This document shows, one piece after another, positions 1 to 9,216 of a stretch of DNA of 64,000 nt. The position numbers were made by a program, and so were the translations under genes. This DNA comes from Bacteroidaceae bacterium. GTDB lineage: Bacteria; Bacteroidota; Bacteroidia; Bacteroidales; Bacteroidaceae. The notes beneath the pieces were generated by a model that was given only the letters and a program-made list of their open reading frames with translations, did not search any database and was not told where the DNA came from. Within the stretch, counting starts at the first letter, position 1. Each line of letters starts with the position of its first letter. The DNA is taken from positions 1 to 64,000 of the forward strand of contig JAFROT010000028.1 of NCBI GenBank assembly GCA_017429525.1, written 5' to 3'.

Positions 1-139
1 AGGCTATCGATTCTTGATGGATTATTACGTAATGGTATCGTAAACGAAGAACCGCCGTATGCGGAACCGCACGTACGGTGGTGTGAGAGGTCGGAAAATG
101 AAATAGGAGGAAAACTATTTCATTTTCCTCCTACTCGAT
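1..139 (+). mobile_element. Group II intron, 3' end (partial, cut by window edge)
   Basis: The first bases hold the hallmark 3' end of a bacterial group II intron: a domain V hairpin followed by a domain VI hairpin with an unpaired A near its base. The body of the intron and its reverse transcriptase lie outside the window. A reading frame is open from base 1 to a TGA at 157-159 through the RNA domains, which I read as incidental continuation past the maturase. The intron sits about 40 bp past the 3' end of the convergent protease gene, an intergenic site that would not disrupt coding. The exact 3' splice position (139 or 140) is inferred from the usual AY ending. Confidence 0.75.
51..139 (+). 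ncRNA. Group II intron domains V and VI
   Basis: Domain V: ACCGCCGT (51-58) pairs with ACGGTGGT (75-82), with an upper GCGG/CCGC hairpin between them. Domain VI: a perfect 14-bp stem, 93-106 with 115-128, closed by an 8-nt loop, followed by a pyrimidine-rich strand with a candidate branch-point A at 133. Domain V is the catalytic core of group II ribozymes and domain VI supplies the branch A. Confidence 0.72.
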
Positions 140-181
140 TGAAGTCAGATTCGTCGTGACTGATCAGTCAATAGCTGTTGA

Positions 182-3100
182 TTACTTGACAATTACCTTT
201 TGGCTATTGACGACGTAGAGGCCGCGCTTGGCAGGAATACGGGCGTTCGCCTCAAGCCATTCGTGGAAGATAACTTTACCGGCGAGGTCGCATACTGTGA
301 CGTGCTGGGGCTTAGCGACATGAATGTCGATGCATCCCATCCCGCCTGCTGCCTGAAGCGACTGTTCGGCGCTAACCATGAGGTCTTCGATGCCATCGGC
401 ATCACCGGGGCGTTCGCCATTTCCTTCCTTGGCAATCAGTACGCGCTGGTAGAGCAAGAACTGACCTACAGCCAGGCACAACTGGCCGCTCATATTGCTG
501 AGCAGGCCAAGGCTGACCTCGGTAGGCTCTTTGAGCTCGAAGGTGATGGTGTGATCGTCGATGTTGGCATAGGCGAGTGCGTCAGTTGGCAACTGCTCTG
601 TCGTGGGTAGGATGTCTCCCTTCCCGGCAACAATATACGTCCCTTCGGGATACCAGTTGTAATCGGCCGTATCGCCATCGCGGTCAGCTGCGAATTGGTA
701 GATGCCTGCTGGCAACTCTACTGTCTGATAGATCATCAGGTCCTTGACCGAGGCTTCGAAGCCCGACCACGTCGTCTCGAGCGTCAGGTAGTTGCTCTTT
801 TGCGTGTCAACGTGCCACTCCGTAAAGATGCTGCCGTTCTTGATGTTGTTAACCTGCTTCCAGGGCGAAACCGTCGGATTCATCAGCAGCTTGAGGTAGC
901 GCGAACTGTTGGCAGGATTGACGCTTCCCGAACCTGTTCGGAACGGATGCTTGTAGTTCTTCAGGTAGTTGGCTGTCACGTCGTTGACCTCTCCGTTGGG
1001 ATTGATGTTAAAGATGCCAAGCGAGCTTTCCCAGGCATCGCCGTCGGGACCGAAGTTCAGGCGCTTGCCTGTCAGCCGTTGGGCCGATCGGTCAACGACG
1101 TCCCCGCTACTTTGGTTGAAGTCATAGTAGAGGAGTAGGGCCTCGTTATCCTCGGGATTGCTGACGGGTTCGTTGGCGATACCGATGATGTCAGCTTGAG
1201 GGATGGCGTAATTCCAGACGCGCAACTCGTCGATAATCCCGTTGAAAGGTGCTTCGCTGCCGCCGATGGCGAAATGCTCCATGACGGGCACCTTGACAGC
1301 CAGACGTGCCGTATTGATCTTCATCCCATCGCGATAGAAGGTAGCGACGCCTGATTTATAGGTGATAGCGTAGTGGTGCCATTCGTCGAAGACGACCGTA
1401 CCCTCGCTGCTCTGTCCGCTCTTTTTGGCGATTTCCAGGTTGATGATGCCCGTGGGCTTGACAGTCACCTGGAAGGTAGAAGCCTTGTCGCCGATGTGGA
1501 ATCCTTCGCCTGTGATGCGACCTGGGTACAGCCACCATTCTATGGTGAAGTCCTTGAATTCGCTCGTGCCGAAGGGCGAGTGGGCTTCAACAAGATCGTC
1601 GAGGTTGTCGAAGTAGAGGCCATTCTGGCCATCGGCGTTGCAGACGGTAATGGCCTTGCTGCGTGTGACGGAACTGCTTCCGACCTCATTCTCTGTGGTC
1701 AAGGTGACGTCGTAGAAGCCAGGCGTGTCGAACGTGATGGAGTTGTATTGCCCTGGTATCCTGTAGATTTGCAAGCCGTTACTGACGTCCCATGTCCACG
1801 TCTCAGGACCATACTTCGATTGGTCAACGAGGAAAGCTTTCTCGCCTTTGAGGACGATGTTGTTCTGCACGCGGAATGCGGCTTCGGGGCGCACTTTCTT
1901 GACGGTAACGGTCTTGGTGGTCGACGTGCTGCCCGCGTTGTTGTAGGCGGTCAGCGTCACGCGATGGGTGCCGAAGGTGGTGAAGGTGGCGCCTGCGTTG
2001 ACAGTCTTGATGACGGGATTCTCTGCGCCCTCTATTTGCCATTCGTAGTCAGCTTGATCCAGGGGAGTGGAGGTGTTGACGAACGAGATGTGTTCGCCGG
2101 CTGGGATGTCGCCATCGGGGATGGTGAAGTCCACCTTGGGCAAGGAGGGTGCCACGACGTTGACCTCGGCTGTCTTTTCGGCGACGCTGCCATAGAGGTT
2201 GGTCGTCTTCAGGTGAATGGTTTGCTTGCCTGCCTCTGTGAAGACGACGATGGGGTCGGTAGCGCCTTTGAGCGTCTCCTGCTCGGCACCTGTGAACGTC
2301 CATTCCCATTGTGTCGTACCGATGCTGCTGAGGTCTTTCATGGCCACGGGCTTACCTGCGATGGCATCTGTTGCGCTGTCAAAGTTGGCAAACGTCTCTG
2401 CGGACAAGGGGTTCTGCGGAGCGCCGAACTCGGGCGAGAGGAACGTGATATTGGATGGGCCGTTGATGAGCGCGTCGCTTTGTCCCTTGGAATCGACGAG
2501 GTAGAGATTGCCGCCATCCTCGCGCGTGTTCATCTTATAGTAATGCACTAAGCCTTCGTGAAGGTCGGGGAATGCAATCTCGCTGCTGACCGACTGCATG
2601 ATCTGCTCCTCCGAGCGGGCGCAGTTCCAGAAGCGGATTTCGTCGATGAAGGCGTACCAGGGAGCGTCGTAGACCTTCTTGTAATCCTGCGTCGTACCTT
2701 CTGTCTCGCCGAATACAAGGTCCGTGGGGCTCTCCAAGCCTTGATGTCCGTAGCCGCTGTTCCAGTTGATAATGCGCTTGCCGTTGAGGTAGACGCGCAT
2801 GTTCAAACCCTCGTTGACGATGGCTATATGCTTGAAGCTGGCGGGCCGTAGGGTGGTCGTGGAGCGCGTGTAGTCGCCGCCGTCGTGTCCGATCTCGATC
2901 TGCGAGTTCTTGTTCACCTTGAAGAAGAAATTCGTCTTGCTGGCTTTGATGCCATAGCTGTCGGCGGTAGGATTGGAGCGCGGGTAAATCCAGAACTCCA
3001 GCGTGAAGTCCTTCATGGCTCGTGTGCAGAGGTCGGGGATGGTGAATTTGGCTCCCGCCTTGATTGAAGCTACGTCGTTGGTCGTTGCCGCTTGTGAGGC

Positions 3101-4816
3101 TTGCGAGAGGCTGATGACGGGTGCTGAATGTTTGCTCTCCACGTCGTGTCCGTTGATGCGGTAGTTGGCGCTGACGCTGTAACAACCATCGCCTTGAAGG
3201 GCCGTGGAGACGTCGGTAGCGGCAACGGTGGTGAGCTGCTCACCATCCTTGTAGACGATGTAGTTGGCTGGTTCATAACGGCTTCCTGCGGGTGCTTGCC
3301 AGCAGAGTAGGTCGTTGCTGACGTGCAGGTTGCGCGGCTCGGGAACGCGTTCGCCGCAGACGACGGCCGTGAGCTCGGTCTTCTTGCCCTTGCTCTGTAC
3401 GGCCACAGGCGCCTTGAGGATGAATGGCACTTCTACGCCGTCGCGGTCGAGCGTATAGTCGATGATGCTCACCTCATGAATCTTGCCTTCGCCTACTCCC
3501 CATGAACGCGTTTCGACCCAGAAGAAGTACTTGAGCGGACGCGAGGGGTCGAAGTCGGAGGTGAGATCGCTGATGTCGTAGCCAAACTCCATGGGCTCAT
3601 AGTGCAAGCCGTCGACCCATCGTCCCAGCATCGGCACAGCGGGTGCGGGCTGTCTGTTGCCGCTGTTGCCGTCGCCGCTGTAGTTGAATTGCAGCAGCGC
3701 TGTCTCCTTGTCTGGTTTCTTGGCCGTCGTGTCTTGGGCTACGCCTATGTGTAGCGAGATTTCTGAGCGGTGGTCGTATTCCATTTTGACGCGGAGGGTG
3801 CGTAGTGGGCGGTAGTCGCGCAGGACGTCGTAGTAGCCGGGGCGGAAATAATCTGTCCATCCCTTGACGTGGTTGGCTTTGGCGTAAGGGCAGTAGATGA
3901 AGCCTCCGTTGCACCAGTTGCCCCATGAGTTGACCATGATCCAGGCGCCGATCTCGTCCTTGTCCTTTTCGCCTACGACGCCGTTGCTGTCGAGGTCGAA
4001 CTCGATGCGGTCGTCGTAGCCAACGATCGTCATGGCATGGTTGTAGGTCTCGCCCCATTCAGCGACGTAGTACATATCGGTGACATCGATGTCGTCGTTG
4101 ACCTTCGACTTGGGAATCTTGCCCCATTCGCCGTAGGCTGCCAGACCTACGCCACAGATGCCGCCGCTTGAGTAGTTGTCGTCGCCACAGCGGTTCCAGA
4201 GGTAGTTCTTGACCACTTCGCGCCCCTCCTCGGTCTCGACAGAGAGGGCGAACGTGTTGTCGTGGTCGATGCGGTTGTGCATGGCGGCAAACCAGCGGTC
4301 GTAGCCCTGCATCCACCCTGTATCCTCGTCGCCCATGTCCTGAGGGCCGAATTGCGGGTTGTAGGTGCGTCCGCCATAGGTCTGTACGTTGGGGATGCCG
4401 AGTTTTTGGCCCTGTTCGGTGTAGCCGAATCCTGAACCCGCCATGAGCCAGCTGTAGTGGGTTGGGTACATGCGCTCCTCGCTGTCGGCTGCCACGAAGC
4501 GCGCGGTGTTGATCTGATTGGTGAATTGGTACCAGATGCTGGATGCCGCGCCGCACGAGCCGCCGCTCTGATTGATGATGGGCGGGAAGGCAGGGTTCAA
4601 CCCGTTGTGAACGTGGTCGGGGCGTCGCTGCCCCGTCGCAGCCTCGCGCAGGCGAATGCGTTCAACCATTTTGCGATGAGTCTTCATGTCCACTCGCGCC
4701 GGATTGGGGTCGGGCAAGTCGGGGTAGCGCTTGCGGTCCCATTTCAGCGGTTGGGCCATCGTGATGCCTGCGATGCAGAGCAGCACCATGCTTGCGTAAA
4801 ATCTCAGCTTGTTCAT
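182..4816 (-). CDS. Secreted C1 (papain-like) peptidase with LamG and PKD modules
   Basis: About 1544 aa. I start at the ATG at 4816 because it is followed directly by a signal peptide (hydrophobic to about residue 21); an upstream in-frame ATG gives a non-signal extension. The papain-type catalytic set is visible: QSGGSCGAAS (Gln83, Cys88), NHAMTIVGYD (His about 260) and VNSWG (Asn about 293). Then follow a LamG/concanavalin-like domain (about 600-730), PKD-like repeats (about 810-1070), a second LamG (about 1090-1195), a beta-rich region and a tail ending GLYVVNSQKVIVK, which resembles cell-surface/T9SS-type tails of Bacteroidetes. Likely an extracellular protease bound to glycans or surface; substrate unknown. 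It lies downstream of dsbD on the same strand, and cysteine-rich secreted enzymes may depend on DsbD (inference). Confidence 0.85.
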   Translation of the reverse strand: MNKLRFYASMVLLCIAGITMAQPLKWDRKRYPDLPDPNPARVDMKTHRKMVERIRLREAATGQRRPDHVHNGLNPAFPPIINQSGGSCGAASSIWYQFTNQINTARFVAADSEERMYPTHYSWLMAGSGFGYTEQGQKLGIPNVQTYGGRTYNPQFGPQDMGDEDTGWMQGYDRWFAAMHNRIDHDNTFALSVETEEGREVVKNYLWNRCGDDNYSSGGICGVGLAAYGEWGKIPKSKVNDDIDVTDMYYVAEWGETYNHAMTIVGYDDRIEFDLDSNGVVGEKDKDEIGAWIMVNSWGNWCNGGFIYCPYAKANHVKGWTDYFRPGYYDVLRDYRPLRTLRVKMEYDHRSEISLHIGVAQDTTAKKPDKETALLQFNYSGDGNSGNRQPAPAVPMLGRWVDGLHYEPMEFGYDISDLTSDFDPSRPLKYFFWVETRSWGVGEGKIHEVSIIDYTLDRDGVEVPFILKAPVAVQSKGKKTELTAVVCGERVPEPRNLHVSNDLLCWQAPAGSRYEPANYIVYKDGEQLTTVAATDVSTALQGDGCYSVSANYRINGHDVESKHSAPVISLSQASQAATTNDVASIKAGAKFTIPDLCTRAMKDFTLEFWIYPRSNPTADSYGIKASKTNFFFKVNKNSQIEIGHDGGDYTRSTTTLRPASFKHIAIVNEGLNMRVYLNGKRIINWNSGYGHQGLESPTDLVFGETEGTTQDYKKVYDAPWYAFIDEIRFWNCARSEEQIMQSVSSEIAFPDLHEGLVHYYKMNTREDGGNLYLVDSKGQSDALINGPSNITFLSPEFGAPQNPLSAETFANFDSATDAIAGKPVAMKDLSSIGTTQWEWTFTGAEQETLKGATDPIVVFTEAGKQTIHLKTTNLYGSVAEKTAEVNVVAPSLPKVDFTIPDGDIPAGEHISFVNTSTPLDQADYEWQIEGAENPVIKTVNAGATFTTFGTHRVTLTAYNNAGSTSTTKTVTVKKVRPEAAFRVQNNIVLKGEKAFLVDQSKYGPETWTWDVSNGLQIYRIPGQYNSITFDTPGFYDVTLTTENEVGSSSVTRSKAITVCNADGQNGLYFDNLDDLVEAHSPFGTSEFKDFTIEWWLYPGRITGEGFHIGDKASTFQVTVKPTGIINLEIAKKSGQSSEGTVVFDEWHHYAITYKSGVATFYRDGMKINTARLAVKVPVMEHFAIGGSEAPFNGIIDELRVWNYAIPQADIIGIANEPVSNPEDNEALLLYYDFNQSSGDVVDRSAQRLTGKRLNFGPDGDAWESSLGIFNINPNGEVNDVTANYLKNYKHPFRTGSGSVNPANSSRYLKLLMNPTVSPWKQVNNIKNGSIFTEWHVDTQKSNYLTLETTWSGFEASVKDLMIYQTVELPAGIYQFAADRDGDTADYNWYPEGTYIVAGKGDILPTTEQLPTDALAYANIDDHTITFELKEPTEVSLGLLSNMSGQLCLAVGQFLLYQRVLIAKEGNGERPGDADGIEDLMVSAEQSLQAAGGMGCIDIHVAKPQHVTVCDLAGKVIFHEWLEANARIPAKRGLYVVNSQKVIVK

Positions 4817-4979
4817 AGATATATAAATGTTAGTTTTTAGGATTTCGGCCGTTCTGAAGGTCGATTTGGTAGTAGTTAGCAAGGCTATTGGCAGCTTCGC
4901 CACGGAGACCTTGGAGTAGCCTCCATAAAAGCTTTAAGCGTTGTGGCCGAAAAGACCGTTTACCAGCAGCTTAACAAGG

Positions 4980-5016
4980 AAGGAGCGAGACGGCACGCTT
5001 GCCCCGCTCGCTCCTT
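4980..5016. terminator. Stem-loop after dsbD
   Basis: AAGGAGCGAG (4980-4989) is perfectly complementary to CTCGCTCCTT (5007-5016), giving a 10-bp GC-rich stem just past the dsbD stop. No strong T-run follows on the minus strand, so it may be a weak terminator or an mRNA 3'-end stabiliser. Confidence 0.5.
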
Positions 5017-5025
5017 CTGTCGTTG

Positions 5026-7119
5026 CTACTTCTTGAATTTCTTGAGCGCTCCTTCGAGCCAGCTGACGAAGGCAGGGATGTCCTCCTTGTAGCTGTAGGA
5101 ACCAGCCAGCGGGTGGGCGTCGTGATCCACGAGCACGTAGAAGGGCTGCGTCTGGGCGCCGAACTTAGAGCGTTGCAGATAGCTCCAGCGGTCGCCGATG
5201 GTGCGCAGCTTGCGCGTCGTGCCGTCAGCTTCAGTCACCTCCACGGGTGCCTCCAGCGGCGTCTTGTCGTCGACGTAGAGGCTCACGAGCACGTAGTCCT
5301 CCGTCATCAGCTGCTTCACCCGGGCATCGGGCCAGACGGCAGCTTCCATCTTGCGGCAGTTGACACAGCCGAAGCCGGTGAAGTCTAGCATTACAGGCTT
5401 GCCTGCCTTGCGGGCTGCGGCCATGCCTTCCTCGAAGTCGGTGTAGACGGCCTCAACGGTGTTCTGATTCAAGTTGAAGTCCTGCGTCCACATGGGCGGG
5501 GCGAAGGCGCTCACAGCCTTGCAGGGAGCTCCCCACAAGCCGGGAACCATATACAGGGCAAAGGCCAGCACGCACAGGGCCGAGAGGAAGCGTGTCACGC
5601 CGATCTTGGGGCGAGCCACTACGTTACCTTCGTCGTCATACTCGTCCTCGTCATGCGGCAGGCGAATCCAACCCAGGAGGTAGAAGCCCATGAGGGCGAA
5701 GATGAGAATCCACAGGCAAAGGAACGTCTCGCGGTCGAGCAGGCGCCAGCCATAGGCGAGGTCGGCCACAGAGAGGAATTTCAGGGCGAAGGCCAGCTCC
5801 ACGAGGCCGAGCACAACCTTGATGACGTTCATCCAATTGCCGCTCTTGGGCGCTGATTTCAGCCACGTCGGGAACATGGCGAACAGCGTGAACGGAGCGG
5901 CTAAGGCGAGCGCAAAGCCCAGCATGCCAACTGTCGGGGCAACAACGCTGCCGCTCGTGACCATGTCTACGAGCAAGAGGCCGATGATGGGACCTGTGCA
6001 CGAGAACGACACCAGCACCAGCGTCAGCGCCATGAAGAAGATGCTCAGGATGCCCGTCGTCGACGAGGCTTTCTCGTCCATCTTCGTCGACCACGATGAG
6101 GGTAGCGTGATCTCGAAACCTCCCAGGAACGAGGCGGCGAACACGACCAGCAGGGCGAAGAGGAACAGGTTGAAGATGGCGTTGGTGGACAGCGCATTCA
6201 GCGACGATGGGCCCCAGATGAGCGTCACCAGCAAGCCCAGTCCCACGTAAATCACGACGATGGAGAGCCCATAGAGCACGGCGTCGCGGATGCCCTTGCG
6301 CTTGTCGTCCTTCGAGCGCTTGAGGAAGAACGAGACGGTCATCGGGATGATGGGCCACACGCAGGGCGTCAGGAGGGCTATCAGGCCGCCCACGATGCCC
6401 AGCAGGAAGATGCCCCAGAGCGAGCGCGACTGCGTGTCGGACGACGCATCGAGGGCGTGCAACTCGTCGATGACGGGCGTCCAGAGGGCTGCGTTGTCGC
6501 CAACGATGGCGCTGGCTGCGGCCGAGCTGTCGGCCTGTCCCAGGGCGGCAACGGAATCGGCTTGAGCCGCCAGGAGTGCGGCCTCGTCAGCCTGTTCTTG
6601 CTCGGCCTGCTTATCTTCTTTCTCTTGCTTCTCGGCCTCGGCGCTCTTGTCGTCGGCCTTGGCGTAAGAGCCGTTGTATTTGAACTCGATAGGCGTAGGC
6701 GGCATGCACGTCTCGTCGTTGCACGCGCCGTATTCAAGGTAGCCCTCGGCTTTCCACGGGCCGCCTTTCAGCTTCAGGCGTTGCGTGGCCGTGGCCTTCG
6801 TCTCGAAGTAAGTCACTTCGCAATCGAAGATGGCGTCCTGCTCGCGTTTGGGGGCAGGGGAGAGGCGGAGCGCGCCCTCCTTCTGAGCGCCTTCCAGCTT
6901 CTCGAAATTCATGGTCATAGCCGTCGGGCCGCCGTCGTTCTCGGGGCCGTAGACGTGCCACCCAGGTTGGATGTCAAACGAGAACACGAGGTCCACGAGG
7001 TCATCGTGGCCAGAAACGGCCTTTTGTTGTACCGTCGTCTTGACGGGATTCTGCGCGAAGGCGTGCGTGCCGACGGCGCATAAGAAGATGATTAAGAGTT
7101 GCTTGAGCAGTTGTCTCAT
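5026..7119 (-). CDS. dsbD: Protein-disulfide reductase DsbD family
   Basis: 697 aa. Signal peptide at residues 1-22, an N-terminal periplasmic DsbD-alpha-like domain (about 25-150) with paired cysteines (CNDETC), an Ala/Glu/Gln-rich linker (about 155-200), a CcdA-like transmembrane domain (about 230-530), and a C-terminal thioredoxin-like domain with the redox pair GCVNC near residue 586. The family carries electrons from cytoplasmic thioredoxin across the inner membrane to periplasmic thiol proteins. Domain order and length fit full-length DsbD. The start at 7119 is the only Met before the signal peptide. The low-complexity linker is longer than usual and may be species-specific. Confidence 0.92.
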   Translation of the reverse strand: MRQLLKQLLIIFLCAVGTHAFAQNPVKTTVQQKAVSGHDDLVDLVFSFDIQPGWHVYGPENDGGPTAMTMNFEKLEGAQKEGALRLSPAPKREQDAIFDCEVTYFETKATATQRLKLKGGPWKAEGYLEYGACNDETCMPPTPIEFKYNGSYAKADDKSAEAEKQEKEDKQAEQEQADEAALLAAQADSVAALGQADSSAAASAIVGDNAALWTPVIDELHALDASSDTQSRSLWGIFLLGIVGGLIALLTPCVWPIIPMTVSFFLKRSKDDKRKGIRDAVLYGLSIVVIYVGLGLLVTLIWGPSSLNALSTNAIFNLFLFALLVVFAASFLGGFEITLPSSWSTKMDEKASSTTGILSIFFMALTLVLVSFSCTGPIIGLLLVDMVTSGSVVAPTVGMLGFALALAAPFTLFAMFPTWLKSAPKSGNWMNVIKVVLGLVELAFALKFLSVADLAYGWRLLDRETFLCLWILIFALMGFYLLGWIRLPHDEDEYDDEGNVVARPKIGVTRFLSALCVLAFALYMVPGLWGAPCKAVSAFAPPMWTQDFNLNQNTVEAVYTDFEEGMAAARKAGKPVMLDFTGFGCVNCRKMEAAVWPDARVKQLMTEDYVLVSLYVDDKTPLEAPVEVTEADGTTRKLRTIGDRWSYLQRSKFGAQTQPFYVLVDHDAHPLAGSYSYKEDIPAFVSWLEGALKKFKK

Positions 7120-7250
7120 AAGTGAAAGGTAAGATTTTAACGTTTACGGGTGTAAAATTACGTCCTTTTTTTTATATGGCCAAATTTTAGGTCGCTATTT
7201 TTGATATTTCTTGCTCAATAGGCTCAAAACGAATGCCCACTTCCTTTTCC

Positions 7251-7460
7251 CCTTCGCTCCCCCCCTCGGCCATCGCGCCCCAAAAACGGAGGACTCTCTC
7301 TTTTCCTCTCTTCCTTTCGTCTCTCTTAGCCTCCCTTCGCTTCCCCCCTCGGCCATCGCGCCCAAAACGGGGGCTCTCTCTTTTCCTCTCTTCCTTTCGT
7401 CTCTCTTAGCCTCCCTTCGCTTCCCCCCTCGGCCATCGCGCCCCCCAAAAAAACGGGGCC
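7251..7460. repeat. About 80-bp tandem repeat, 2.5 copies
   Basis: The word CCTTCGCT followed by a C-run and TCGGCCATCGCGCCC occurs at 7251, 7334 and 7414 (spacings 83 and 80), joined by near-identical pyrimidine-rich stretches (CTCTCTCTTTTCCTCTC). Copies differ mainly in the C and A homopolymer lengths, as expected for slippage. Confidence 0.85.
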
Positions 7461-7500
7461 TTGTAGAGAAGAGTCTGATGGCAAGTCAAGCCAAGAGTAC

Positions 7501-7671
7501 AGTCTCAGTCTCAAATCTCAATTAGAAAATAAAGTCATATTCAACTCATGAACCTCTTTATATTCTTATTATAACTAATTAATAATCAATAATATATAGT
7601 ATAATATCATATAAAAAAGAAGAAGTGTAGGGGTGCCTTTTTTTACAACTGAGATTTGAGATTTGAGACTT
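7501..7671. repeat. Iterated-word hairpin element A
   Basis: The left arm (7501-7524) is built from AGTCTCA/AATCTCA words; the right arm (7647-7671) reads GAGATTTGAGATTTGAGACT, the reverse complement with one small length difference. Between the arms lie about 100 bp of AT-rich DNA and the core GTGTAGGGGTGCC (7625-7637) followed by a T-run. Element B has the same design with a different word. Confidence 0.7.
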
Positions 7672-8007
7672 AATAAATGTTGACGAATGAGCCTGTCAAT
7701 CTCTAACTCTTTATGAAGCAATGAATTACAATGCCCTCCGCTGCACTCCATTGGCGATGCTCAAGTCTCTATAAGGCACAAAAACATGCAAATTGCTCCT
7801 CTCGCAGGCCTCAAAAAGCCGATAGAATCGCGCAAAAACCTCAACCAACCGCGTGAAAACCGTATTCTTGATGCTTATTCCTGCTTTTGTTGTTCATTTG
7901 TCAATTGAGATTTTCATGCCGTTTGGCAACAAATACTACGATTTCAGCGGTCAAATGGGGCATTATTGGCATTTCGAACAACGAAAAGACACCCTCTGCC
8001 ATCACGG

Positions 8008-8095
8008 ATATTCGCTCAGGGCTACGAGAATATTCGTACAAGGCTGCTTGCATATTTGCTCATGTTCGCCTGTATATTCGCTCATGGTCGCACGG
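8008..8095. repeat. Four tandem 22-bp units (diverged)
   Basis: Units begin with ATATTCG or ATATTTG at 8008, 8030, 8052 and 8074, exactly 22 bp apart, and share the pattern ATATTnGnnCAnGnnnGC. The second unit contains CAAGGCTGC, also found in the 22-bp array at 60234-60387. Confidence 0.65.
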
Positions 8096-8614
8096 CACGT
8101 GGAAGTCCTTTCCGATCTGCATCGGGTGGAAGATAGGGTGGAGCGAGCTGTCGGCCCATCGGGCAACGGAGGTGAACTTGCCTCTGAACACGCACGGATG
8201 GCGCTTCATCCGCCAGGCCTACATCTCGATGAACGTGTAGAGCGGGCAGCAGTATTAAGCCTTGCAGTTGATGGGTGTTGAATTCGGAAATCGCGGCAAA
8301 TTGCTTCCACAAGATAGGACAATTGGCCCTTATTACAGCCCGAATCCGCCTTTAGATGGGTCATTTGAAACGAAAAACTCCTTCCAAGTGAGGTCGGGTT
8401 ACTGATATTCCGAAACGCTGATGTGTGCGCCAAGGGCGGGAAAAGCATCGGAATCAGGGGTCGGAGCATGTCTTTTGAGGCCTCTGAGAGCAGAATTTGG
8501 CTACATTCTGTCCCCTTGCCCAGCTTTGGCATCGAAGGCGTAGAGCTTTTGAAATATCGTATTTCATTGAAAATCTGCCTTTTAGATAAATAATTACTTG
8601 ATGATGATTGACCT

Positions 8615-8775
8615 CCAATTCCAATTCCAATTATTCCAGTTTTATTTTCGAGGTTCCAATACCCTATACTTATATATATAACTATTTATATATTAATTAA
8701 TTATATATTATTTATAAGGGGGTTGTACGCCTCTTTTTTTAATTGGAATTATTGGAATTGGAATTATTGGAATTG
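8615..8775. repeat. Iterated-word hairpin element B
   Basis: The left arm (8615-8637) is made of CCAATT/ATTCC words; the right arm (8741-8775) is made of the complementary GGAATTATTGG words. Between them lies a TATATA-rich stretch, then GGGGGTTGTACGCCTC and a T-run immediately before the right arm, the same position as the GTAGGGGTGCC core in element A. Confidence 0.7.
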
Positions 8776-8806
8776 TAGCAGTAGAGACACTTGGTCTGTT
8801 GACGAC

Positions 8807-8893
8807 TTACTTCCACTCCTCTTCTACGAGGCCCTTGAGCGCCTGACGCAATTCCTCATTAGCGAGGAGGAAGATGACATAAATGGTGGTGTA
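8807..8893 (-). pseudogene. 3' remnant of an unidentified gene, cut at repeat R1
   Basis: A minus-strand frame opens at a stop inside repeat R1 and encodes about 28 residues (ends GLVEEEWK, then TAA at 8807-8809). Codon use is GC-rich like the host. It has no start and no recognisable domain. I list it because, like the toxin-like tails further on, its 5' break falls exactly at a repeat copy. Weak evidence. Confidence 0.3.
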
Positions 8894-8928
8894 GTTTTAA
8901 CCATTTCAATTGATGAGGTGTTTAATAC
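8894..8928 (+). repeat. 35-bp repeat R1
   Basis: First of six near-identical direct repeats with ends GTTTTAACC and GTGTTTAATAC and centre TTTCAATTGATGAG. R1 has one change (CCATTT for CCGTTT). No promoter module follows it. Confidence 0.9.
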
Positions 8929-8942
8929 TAAAACCAGGAACG

Positions 8943-9152
8943 TTATTTCCTATCTATCTCGTCTAGGCGCTTCTGCACATCCTTTAGAAAATCTTGCCAG
9001 TCATCAGTTGTCCATTCGTGCTGGTGTTTCTTTTGATACCCCTTCCTGCTGGCATCCTTGATACCCAGCACGAGGAACACAATGACCCAGAAGGCCACAA
9101 CAATGCAGCAGGTCACGGGGATGATGTCGAAGAGGAAGAACAGAGGTGTCAT
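8943..9152 (-). CDS. Small membrane protein in repeat-bounded cassette
   Basis: 69 aa starting MTPLFFLFDIIP, with one strong membrane segment (about residues 4-30) and a charged cytoplasmic tail rich in Lys, Asp and Trp. I do not recognise the family. It lies between repeats R1 and R2, about 28 bp from R2, and its stop falls 15 bp from R1, so the cassette holds little else. Size and setting would suit an immunity protein or an orphan membrane peptide, but there is no direct evidence of function. Confidence 0.5.
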   Translation of the reverse strand: MTPLFFLFDIIPVTCCIVVAFWVIVFLVLGIKDASRKGYQKKHQHEWTTDDWQDFLKDVQKRLDEIDRK

Positions 9153-9179
9153 ATCGGTTTCGTTTTTTTGAAGGTTTGA

Positions 9180-9214
9180 GTTTTAACCGTTTCAATTGAT
9201 GAGGTGTTTAATAC
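9180..9214 (+). repeat. 35-bp repeat R2
   Basis: Consensus copy of the 35-bp direct repeat. It is followed 2 bp later by the conserved promoter module. Confidence 0.92.
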
Positions 9215-9216
9215 AT

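Larger units (their letters stand above)
7120..8806. other. Gene-free intergenic region, 1.7 kb
   Basis: I find no convincing gene on either strand; short open frames here cross tandem repeats or AT-rich filler. The space is filled with an 80-bp tandem repeat (7251-7460), two iterated-word hairpin elements (7501-7671 and 8615-8775) and four 22-bp tandem units (8008-8095). The remaining 7672-8007 and 8096-8614 hold nothing I can name. Confidence 0.7.

Noticed and set aside
7117-7130. TACCTTTC four bases before the dsbD start as a leaderless promoter
   Set aside because: The last base of the box is wrong and no TTG lies 19-21 bases upstream, unlike the lepA case.
7853-8281. Possible genes of 117-142 codons in the 7.8-8.3 kb gap
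   Set aside because: The frames run across the 22-bp tandem units, overlap each other in different frames and show no protein-like pattern.
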